A stretch of 7,978 nt of DNA from Bdellovibrio sp. (lineage in GTDB: Bacteria > Bdellovibrionota > UBA1018), in contig JACRAO010000147.1 of the NCBI GenBank assembly GCA_016213345.1, forward strand, positions 1 through 7,978, read 5' to 3'. Made by a program: the position numbers and the translations under genes. How positions within the stretch are numbered: the stretch's first letter is position 1; every line of letters starts with the position of its first letter. The notes under the pieces were generated by a model. That model worked only from the letters and a program-made list of their open reading frames with translations. It was not told where the DNA came from and ran no database searches. Below are positions 1 to 5,103 of the stretch, piece after piece.

Positions 1-285
1 ATCTAAAATCACGTTCACAACATCTTCATAAAATATGCCTCTATTGCGAAATTTATTTATGTAGAGCTTTAAACTTTTCAATTCAACACACCATTTCTTA
101 GGAATATATTTAATAAAAATAGTTGCAAAATCAGGAAACCCAGTCATAGGACAAAGACTAGTAAATTCAGGACAAGTAAATTCGACTTGATAACGACGAA
201 CCTGAGTACGATTAGAGAAACGCGCAAGCCGAGCATTACGAATTTGTTCTAAACCTTTCGGCACTATACCTGGCTTTTTCTTCAT
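1..285 (-). CDS. queF: QueF, NADPH-dependent 7-cyano-7-deazaguanine reductase (3' part outside window)
   Basis: QueF reduces preQ0 to preQ1 in the cytoplasm, a step of queuosine tRNA modification. The window holds the first 95 codons; the C-terminus lies beyond the left edge. The family core is plain: FTSLCPMTGFPDFATI at residues 41-56 carries the cysteine that forms the thioimide with substrate (Cys45) and the conserved Asp52, and CVELKSLKLY at 66-75 is the QueF signature with substrate-binding Glu68. The fold start and spacing match the short, single-domain (Bacillus YkvM-like) class, not the long E. coli class. One oddity is that the block usually read as F-H-E is F-Y-E here (Tyr86). The ATG at 285 has no visible Shine-Dalgarno and lies 21 nt after the ftsB stop, so the gene is either the operon tail or served by its own promoter at 296-323. 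Family assignment is very secure. Confidence 0.95.
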   Translation of the reverse strand, partial: MKKKPGIVPKGLEQIRNARLARFSNRTQVRRYQVEFTCPEFTSLCPMTGFPDFATIFIKYIPKKWCVELKSLKLYINKFRNRGIFYEDVVNVILD

Positions 286-295
286 AAAATAAACA

Positions 296-323
296 TGTAT
301 AATGGTTTAGTGCAATTGGTCAA
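296..323 (-). promoter_or_regulatory. Possible sigma70-type promoter for queF
   Basis: On the minus strand TTGACC (323-318) is followed after 16 nt by TATACA (301-296). The -35 matches consensus at 5 of 6 positions and the -10 at 4 of 6. Transcription would begin near 289, only about 4 nt before the queF ATG, which would explain why queF has no Shine-Dalgarno. The site overlaps the end of ftsB. In A+T-rich DNA such matches arise by chance, so this is a weak call. Confidence 0.25.
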
Positions 324-615
324 CAGATGAAAAATCAAAAATAATCTCGTCTTTGGCGGCATACCCCAAAACACGACGAATTTCCTGTTCTTGCACTACA
401 GAATTCTTCTCTAATCTCTTAGCGTCATATTCTAACCTTTGAATATCATTCTTTAAATCAACAATTTGCTTTTCACGTTGAACCTTTAAGTGTTTTAAAC
501 GCATAAGCTGAAGCACTCCCGGAGAGCCAGTCAACTGCGTAAGAACTCCAGACAAAAATAAAAACCAAAATCCAAAAACAATAAACCAAAGTCTATAATA
601 ACTAGACTTTTTCAA
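307..615 (-). CDS. ftsB: FtsB/DivIC-family septum formation protein
   Basis: This is a small bitopic division protein of 102 aa. FtsB/DivIC proteins form a coiled-coil complex with FtsL and FtsQ (DivIB) at the septum and help activate septal peptidoglycan synthesis. The layout fits: a short basic N-terminus (KKSSYYR), one aromatic-rich membrane span at about residues 9-27, a charged heptad-like coiled coil at about 38-78, then the typical closing block RRVLGYAAKDEIIFDF (80-95). I chose the TTG at 615 because GGGGAG lies 8 nt upstream and this start gives the usual short cytoplasmic tail. An upstream in-frame TTG at 690 would add 25 residues, lacks such a site, and lies deeper inside eno. The chosen start overlaps the eno stop by 14 nt, so translation is probably coupled. 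The eno-ftsB order is common in Proteobacteria and supports the call. The family is low in sequence conservation, so naming rests on architecture and context. Confidence 0.82.
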   Translation of the reverse strand: MKKSSYYRLWFIVFGFWFLFLSGVLTQLTGSPGVLQLMRLKHLKVQREKQIVDLKNDIQRLEYDAKRLEKNSVVQEQEIRRVLGYAAKDEIIFDFSSVDQLH

Positions 616-1918
616 ATGCTTTTCTCCCCAAAAATATAGCTTGTGAACCAAGCTGTTCTTCGATTCGCAAAAGCTGATTGTACTTTGCAATCCGATCAGT
701 ACGCGAAGCTGAGCCAGTTTTTATCTGCGAAGCCCCGGTACCTACCGCCAAATCAGCGATAAAAGTATCTTCTGTCTCACCGCTGCGATGCGAAATTACG
801 TTTTTATACCCTGCCTGTAACGCTAGTTTCATTGTATCAAATGTTTCTTGGATTGTTCCAATTTGATTCAGCTTAATCAAAATAGCATTAGTTATATTTT
901 GTTCAATTCCCTTTTTTAAATAAACGCTATTTGTAACAAACAAATCATCTCCTACTAGTTGGCATTTTGAACCCAATTCTTTTGTCAAATAACCCCACCC
1001 CTCCCAATCATGCTCTGACAGACCGTCTTCGATAGAAATAATAGAATATTTTTGCATCCAAGTCTGATAAATGGCTGTCATTTCTTGATAAGACAACGTT
1101 TTACCTTCAAAGCGATACTTGCCAGGCAAGTCAGCACAAAACTCGCTAGCTGCAGCATCTATTGCCAAAAAAATGTCGGTTCCTAGCCGATAACCAGACT
1201 TCTCAATAGCTAGAGACAGTATCTGAAGTACTTGTTCATGAGGTTTCTCTCCTTGAAAAGCCGGGGCAAAACCACCTTCGTCCCCAAGCCCAGTACTTAA
1301 TTTTTTTTCTTGCAAAATCTTTTTAAAATTATGAAAAACCTCAGTACCGGCACGTAAAGCTTCAGAAAATTTTTGGAATCCACATGGCACAATCATAAAT
1401 TCTTGCACTGCTAATCCATTATCTGCATGGCGGCCGCCATTTAAAATATTCATTAATGGCACTGGTAAAATATTGCCTTTAGCACCAAATAAACTTGCCA
1501 AGTGTGAATAAAGCGGAAGCTTTTTAGAACTTGCCTCCGCGCGCGCATAAGCCAGACTAACAGATAAAATTGCATTGGCACCTAGCTTGGATTTATTTTC
1601 TGTACCATCTAGATTTTTAAGGCATGAATCTAGTTCAAACTGAGTTGTAAAATTCTTACCTATAAGATTTGGTTTTATTTTTTCACGCACATTTTGCACA
1701 GCTAGCAGTACACCTTTGCCTAAATAACGCTTTTTGTCTCCATCTCTAAGCTCCAAAGCTTCGCCCTCTCCCGTCGAAGCTCCAGATGGCACAATGGCAC
1801 GTCCCATGTATTCTTGATCTTTGTCTTTTAATAAAAGTTCTGCTTCGATTGTGGGAAATCCCCTAGAGTCTAAGACTTCTCTTGCCTGTATATCTTGGAT
1901 TTTTAATCTCATGCTCAT
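602..1918 (-). CDS. eno: Enolase (phosphopyruvate hydratase)
   Basis: Enolase interconverts 2-phosphoglycerate and phosphoenolpyruvate in glycolysis and is also a common RNA-degradosome partner in Proteobacteria. The 438-aa product is full length. The N-terminal domain has VPSGASTG (43-50) and the catalytic-loop region ELRDGD. The TIM-barrel shows VQEFM (Glu173) and GDEGGFAP (Glu214, the catalytic acid/base partner). The Mg ligands are AIDAAASEF (Asp254), SIEDGL (Glu297) and GDDLF (Asp324). The catalytic lysine is in IKLNQIGT (Lys349), followed by SHRSGETED (377 onward) and QIKTGS (Lys400). No key residue is missing. The start is ATG at 1918, with a second in-frame ATG two codons later at 1912; neither has a good Shine-Dalgarno. 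It follows the cpaF-like gene after 30 nt and overlaps ftsB by 14 nt. An extended -10-like element in the 30-nt gap could give eno its own transcript. Confidence 0.98.
   Translation of the reverse strand: MSMRLKIQDIQAREVLDSRGFPTIEAELLLKDKDQEYMGRAIVPSGASTGEGEALELRDGDKKRYLGKGVLLAVQNVREKIKPNLIGKNFTTQFELDSCLKNLDGTENKSKLGANAILSVSLAYARAEASSKKLPLYSHLASLFGAKGNILPVPLMNILNGGRHADNGLAVQEFMIVPCGFQKFSEALRAGTEVFHNFKKILQEKKLSTGLGDEGGFAPAFQGEKPHEQVLQILSLAIEKSGYRLGTDIFLAIDAAASEFCADLPGKYRFEGKTLSYQEMTAIYQTWMQKYSIISIEDGLSEHDWEGWGYLTKELGSKCQLVGDDLFVTNSVYLKKGIEQNITNAILIKLNQIGTIQETFDTMKLALQAGYKNVISHRSGETEDTFIADLAVGTGASQIKTGSASRTDRIAKYNQLLRIEEQLGSQAIFLGRKAFEKV
624..629 (-). promoter_or_regulatory. Ribosome binding site that fixes the ftsB start
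   Basis: GGGGAG on the minus strand (629-624) lies 8 nt before the TTG at 615. It sits inside the last codons of eno and favours the 102-aa form of FtsB over the 127-aa form starting at 690. Confidence 0.65.
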
Positions 1919-1927
1919 AGTGACTAG

Positions 1928-1936
1928 AAAATAGCA
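1928..1936 (-). promoter_or_regulatory. Possible extended -10 element before eno
   Basis: In the 30-nt gap between the ATPase gene and eno, the minus strand reads TGCTATTTT (1936-1928), an extended -10 form (TGn plus a 4-of-6 hexamer). No convincing -35 precedes it. Initiation would fall about 2-3 nt before the eno ATG. This is a weak candidate for an internal promoter of a highly expressed gene. Confidence 0.2.
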
Positions 1937-1948
1937 CTAATTACTCAG

Positions 1949-3076
1949 TTATGCAGCTTTTTTTTGAGTTTCAACATACCAATCTGGTGGAGTAAATTTA
2001 TCTTTAGGAAAAGGAATTTGATTAATTTCCATTTCTACAATCATACCCGGTATATGACCTGTCGGAATAAGTTCGCCAACTACCTTACCCTCTGGAGTTT
2101 TTCCTTTTTGTATAAACTTATATATACTCTTTAAAAAATAGTGCCCACGATCATCTATTTCAGGAAGTACTTCTGAAACATTAGTAATTTTACGCGTTCC
2201 ATCAGACATCCTCTGAATTTGCACCACAATATGAATAGCAGAAACAATTTGTCTCCGCACAGCCACCACTGGCACTCTAGTTTCACCAATCATGGCTAAA
2301 ACTTCCAGTCGCACAAGAGAGTCAAATGGTGAGTTTGCATGAATAGTACCCATTGAGCCATTATGCCCTGTGTTCATAGCCGTAATGAGATCCATGGCTT
2401 CTTCACTTCTCACCTCACCTAAAATAATACGATCTGGTCTCAATCTCAAAGCAGCGCGCATGAGATCGCGAGTTGTAACTTCGCCTTTCCCCATAGCGTC
2501 TGAAGATTTTGTTTCAAAATAAACCACATGATCAATATGAACCTTTAGCTCAGATGCATCCTCTATAATCACTAGCCTTTGTTGTGAAGGCACTCGAGTG
2601 CCCAAAATATTCAATAATGTAGTTTTTCCAGAACCCGTGCCACCAGAAACTAAAATATTTTTTCCCAAATAAACACAAACGTCTAAAAAACGTGCCGCAT
2701 CTTTTGTAATGGAACCAACTTTGATTAAATCCACAAAATTAGGAATACCCTTCTGAAATTTACGAATTGCCAGCGTAGTTCCTTTTCTAGAACAAGGCGG
2801 CAAAACAGCAGCCACCCTACTCCCATCAGGAAGCCTGGCGTCTAAAATAGGATTTTCATCATCCACAATTCTACCTACATATTGAGCTATATTTCTAACT
2901 GCGGCTTGCAGGGCTTGTTCGTCTTTAAACTGAGCAGGCACTTTTTGCAACAATCCGGCGCGTTCAATAAAAACTTCGTTAGGACCATTTACTAAAACAT
3001 CTGAGACGGTATCATCATCAATGTATTGCTTAATAACACCTAAAAATGTTGTTATAGAATCATCAAAAACACCCAT
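1949..3076 (-). CDS. cpaF: CpaF/TadA-type secretion ATPase (GspE/PulE superfamily)
   Basis: This is a cytoplasmic hexameric ATPase of the type IV filament/type II secretion superfamily; CpaF members power Flp/Tad pilus assembly. The 375-aa sequence has an N-terminal domain (about 1-110) with VSDVLVNGP and DARLPDGSRV, then the RecA-like core: Walker A GGTGSGKTT (145-153), Asp box VIIEDASEL (169-177), Walker B RIILGEVR (216-223, Glu221) and His box TGHNGSMGTIHANS (236-249). All catalytic motifs are intact. The product is shorter than CpaFs that carry a long N-terminal extension and starts directly in the core-proximal domain. None of the other tad genes (tadB, tadC, rcpA, flp) is in the window, so it is an orphan here. 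It sits 20 nt after the cupredoxin gene and 30 nt before eno. GAGG at 3092-3089 lies 12 nt before the ATG, a rather long spacing. The symbol denotes the family; the exact partner system is unknown. Confidence 0.93.
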   Translation of the reverse strand: MGVFDDSITTFLGVIKQYIDDDTVSDVLVNGPNEVFIERAGLLQKVPAQFKDEQALQAAVRNIAQYVGRIVDDENPILDARLPDGSRVAAVLPPCSRKGTTLAIRKFQKGIPNFVDLIKVGSITKDAARFLDVCVYLGKNILVSGGTGSGKTTLLNILGTRVPSQQRLVIIEDASELKVHIDHVVYFETKSSDAMGKGEVTTRDLMRAALRLRPDRIILGEVRSEEAMDLITAMNTGHNGSMGTIHANSPFDSLVRLEVLAMIGETRVPVVAVRRQIVSAIHIVVQIQRMSDGTRKITNVSEVLPEIDDRGHYFLKSIYKFIQKGKTPEGKVVGELIPTGHIPGMIVEMEINQIPFPKDKFTPPDWYVETQKKAA

Positions 3077-3096
3077 TGAGAATTATTACCTCGCAA

Positions 3097-3615
3097 TTAT
3101 TTGGGAGCTTCTTGTTCATTTGTTACAAGTTCTTTCACTATGAGAGAGCCTTCCATGCCATTAATAGGACAATAAAAGCGATATTTTCCCGGCATATTGG
3201 GCATAAAAGTAATTTCCTCAATAGAATATGATTTAATTTGTTTTTTTACCTGAAATGCATCCATCATAATACAAAGTGCGTTTTTAGATGCACTTGTCAC
3301 ATAAAGTCTAGTTGGAACATCTCGACTAATAAAAACAGTCTTTGGGAAATACCCCAAATCACTTGCAATGAGCGCGACTTCTTGTACCCCTTTGCGCCGC
3401 ATGTCAGAAACAGCAAAGACCTTAGTTGAAACACTAGCTTGCTCTTCTTTGAGTGGCACAACTTTGTTTGGATTATCAAAAACCAATCCAGCCGGCTCTC
3501 TTCCATTATTAGACGGCATTATATTGGCATCAGTGTTTTCTGAAGCAACACCCTTGATGAGTACAAAACCCAAACAATATACAAAAACTATTAATCCTAT
3601 CCAGATCCTGTCCAT
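3097..3615 (-). CDS. Membrane-anchored cupredoxin-like protein without histidine
   Basis: This 172-aa protein has an N-terminal hydrophobic segment (about 5-22) acting as a signal anchor or signal peptide, a polar linker (about 25-75), then a cupredoxin-fold domain (about 78-162). The domain shows the family pattern: beta strands VQEVALIASDLGYFP and TRLYVTS, then NALCIMMDAF (Cys115), the closing MPGKYRFYCPINGMEGSLIV with Cys149 and Met154. The domain should lie in the periplasm. Classical type 1 copper sites use two histidines, a cysteine and usually a methionine; this protein has no histidine at all, so any metal site would be thiolate/thioether based, or Cys115 and Cys149 form a disulfide. 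It is the first gene of the minus-strand block. AGGAG at 3628-3624 lies 8 nt before the ATG, giving a firm start. Its link with the downstream secretion ATPase is unknown to me. Fold assignment is fairly good; function is open. Confidence 0.78.
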   Translation of the reverse strand: MDRIWIGLIVFVYCLGFVLIKGVASENTDANIMPSNNGREPAGLVFDNPNKVVPLKEEQASVSTKVFAVSDMRRKGVQEVALIASDLGYFPKTVFISRDVPTRLYVTSASKNALCIMMDAFQVKKQIKSYSIEEITFMPNMPGKYRFYCPINGMEGSLIVKELVTNEQEAPK

Positions 3616-3722
3616 AGATCCCTCTCCTAACTCAATGTATCGACTAATTCTATGTAAACATTAGTAATAAAATTCGGTTTGTGGTGTGGCGTTTCAGTTT
3701 AAGTTTTTGTATCATAAGAAAC
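3616..3722. promoter_or_regulatory. Divergent intergenic region with promoters for both gene blocks
   Basis: This 107-nt spacer separates the two divergent blocks and must carry a start signal for each. Toward the left, the cupredoxin gene has a clear Shine-Dalgarno (AGGAG, 3628-3624), and TAGAAT (3652-3647) is a 5-of-6 -10 candidate without a good -35. Toward the right, TATCAT (3710-3715) is a 5-of-6 -10 candidate that would start transcription at about 3722, right at the GTG start of the first gene. I see no clear operator palindrome or riboswitch. Confidence 0.5.
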
Positions 3723-4427
3723 GTGAACATAAACCCCCTGACAAATCTATCAATAATAATACCTTTGGCTCAAAACGAAAACGCCTGGGCCTCACTGTTG
3801 GAAGACTTTAAAGAACTGCCCACTGAAGCGGAAATTATTTTAGTAGGCTCAAATGCACCACCACCACTGCTTGACTCGTTTTCAATAAATAAAGGTTTTC
3901 AGATAAGATGGGTATTGGCACATCAGGGTAGAAGCTCACAACTCAATCAAGGCGCACAAGCTGCAAAAAATAAATTTCTTTGGTTCTTGCATGCAGATAG
4001 CCGGATTACTCATAAAAATATTAAGTCTCTAGCACATGCGCTATCACAACACGAAAATGCATTGTATTATTTTAATTTAAAGTTCTTACCCGACGGGCCT
4101 AAACTAATGATCTTAAATCAAATAGGAGCAAATCTAAGAACGCATATTTTTGGATTACCATATGGTGACCAAGGGTTTTGCCTGAGTCAAGAAACATTCA
4201 ATAAACTAGGAGGATTTGTAGAAAATATCAAAACAGGAGAGGATTACCTACTAGTCCGAAAAGCAAAACAATTACAAATAAAACTCAAATGTACAAACAC
4301 ATATATTTATACAAGTGCTAGAAAATATAAACAACAAGGGTGGCTCAAAACTTCGCTAAAACACATTGGTTTTTCTTGTAAGCAAGCTATGCTCAGGTGG
4401 TTTAAAATTTATGCCTCTTCACAATAA
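3723..4427 (+). CDS. GT2-like glycosyltransferase, TIGR04283 (MftF-like 'transferase 2') type
   Basis: This is a cytoplasmic family-2-like glycosyltransferase of 234 aa, expected to use a nucleotide-activated sugar; acceptor unknown. It opens with the usual beta strand NLSIIIPLAQNE (8-19). GRSSQLNQGAQAA (69-81) is the family's GR-x-x-Q-x-N-x-GA block, WFLHADSRI (87-95) holds the HAD acidic motif for nucleotide-sugar/metal binding, and PYGDQGFCLS with KLGGF (146-165) then TGEDYLL (171-177) complete the core. Length is normal for the family. I chose the GTG at 3723 because it puts the first strand near the N-terminus. A farther GTG at 3681 would add 14 residues of no family character and overlap the likely promoter. 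No Shine-Dalgarno is visible. It is the first gene of a four-gene overlapping operon. The family commonly pairs with the next gene's family and is annotated in places as arsenosugar-related, but the radical SAM enzyme of such loci is absent here. Confidence 0.85.
   Translation: MNINPLTNLSIIIPLAQNENAWASLLEDFKELPTEAEIILVGSNAPPPLLDSFSINKGFQIRWVLAHQGRSSQLNQGAQAAKNKFLWFLHADSRITHKNIKSLAHALSQHENALYYFNLKFLPDGPKLMILNQIGANLRTHIFGLPYGDQGFCLSQETFNKLGGFVENIKTGEDYLLVRKAKQLQIKLKCTNTYIYTSARKYKQQGWLKTSLKHIGFSCKQAMLRWFKIYASSQ
4395..4400 (+). promoter_or_regulatory. Ribosome binding site that fixes the DUF2064 gene start
   Basis: AGGTGG lies 10 nt before the ATG at 4411, inside the end of the glycosyltransferase gene. 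It supports 4411 over the upstream in-frame ATG at 4366, which would add 15 residues unlike the family's N-terminus. Confidence 0.6.
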
Positions 4428-5103
4428 CTTTGGCAATAAAGGCGCACTTGCTATTTTTGTTAAGACTCCAAGTCTATCGCCAATTAAAACAAGACTGATC
4501 AAATCAATAAGAGAAGGTTGTTTAAAAAAGGGATGTAATCAACCAAAAAACTTAAAACAAAAAGTCGAAAATTTTTATTTACAACTAGTAAAATCAACAC
4601 AACAAACGGTACATGTCTCACAGAAATTTATTCCAGGATTAACACCCTACTGGGCGGTGGCAGAGAAAAATTGTTTATATAATAAATGTTGGAAAAAATT
4701 TAAAACTATTTGGCAAGGCAATGGCACTCTAGGAGAACGCTTATATAATATTTACAATAAACTTATAAAAAAATATTCTTATGTAATACTAATAGGTGCT
4801 GACTGCCCTGAGCTCAGTACTGCAGAGTTTGTATGTGCATCAGGAATATTACAACTACAATCCGACTTAAAAAAATATGTCATTGGTAAAACTTATGATG
4901 GAGGTTTTTATCTGTTTGGAGCAAATTTCAGAATTTCAAAAAATATTTGGACATCTATACCATATAGTCATCCTCAAACCGCAAAGTTATTAACTAAAAA
5001 ACTTGATAATTTACAAGCTCAAAGCTTCCAACTTCGCCAATTGAGAGATATAGATACTATCGAGGATGCACTATATTATTTATGCCAAACGCCATACTAC
5101 TAA
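4411..5103 (+). CDS. DUF2064/TIGR04282 (CofC-like 'transferase 1') protein
   Basis: This 230-aa cytoplasmic protein has a GT-A-like nucleotidyl/glycosyl transferase fold. It begins with the family opening ALAIFVKTPSLSPIKTRL (12-29), equivalent to the usual F-x-K-x-P-x-x-G-x-x-KTRL nucleotide-binding loop, with Ser-Pro where Gly is common. The middle has WQGNGTLGERL (101-111), GADCPEL (129-135) with the acidic pair for metal/nucleotide binding, YDGGFYLFG (162-170) and a closing DIDTIEDA (213-220). The length is ordinary. The region at about 32-100 is lysine-rich and poorly conserved. It overlaps the glycosyltransferase by 17 nt and the barrel gene by 22 nt, so it belongs to the same operon. 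TIGR04282 and TIGR04283 proteins are usual partners and have been linked to radical-SAM/selenodomain and arsenosugar loci; the actual product here cannot be read from sequence. Family assignment is good; the reaction is unknown. Confidence 0.85.
   Translation: MPLHNNFGNKGALAIFVKTPSLSPIKTRLIKSIREGCLKKGCNQPKNLKQKVENFYLQLVKSTQQTVHVSQKFIPGLTPYWAVAEKNCLYNKCWKKFKTIWQGNGTLGERLYNIYNKLIKKYSYVILIGADCPELSTAEFVCASGILQLQSDLKKYVIGKTYDGGFYLFGANFRISKNIWTSIPYSHPQTAKLLTKKLDNLQAQSFQLRQLRDIDTIEDALYYLCQTPYY

Noticed and set aside
678..866. Plus-strand open frame of 62 codons opposite eno
   Set aside because: It lies wholly antisense to conserved enolase sequence, has no ribosome site and no family character.
1955..1963. 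A-run near the end of the cpaF-like gene as a programmed frameshift site
   Set aside because: The run encodes the Lys-Lys just before the stop, there is no downstream structure or conserved extension, and such runs are common in A+T-rich genomes.
3238..3664. Plus-strand open frames (3238-3429 and 3368-3664) and a second minus-strand frame (3297-3506) over the cupredoxin gene
   Set aside because: They shadow the cupredoxin frame, which has the signal anchor, the domain pattern and a strong ribosome site. None of the alternatives shows a recognisable domain.
3681..3722. Upstream GTG start for the glycosyltransferase
   Set aside because: The extra 14 residues precede the usual first beta strand, lack family similarity and cover the best -10 candidate.
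4366..4410. Upstream ATG start for the DUF2064 gene
   Set aside because: It adds residues that only mirror the end of the glycosyltransferase in another frame; the ATG at 4411 has AGGTGG at a workable distance.
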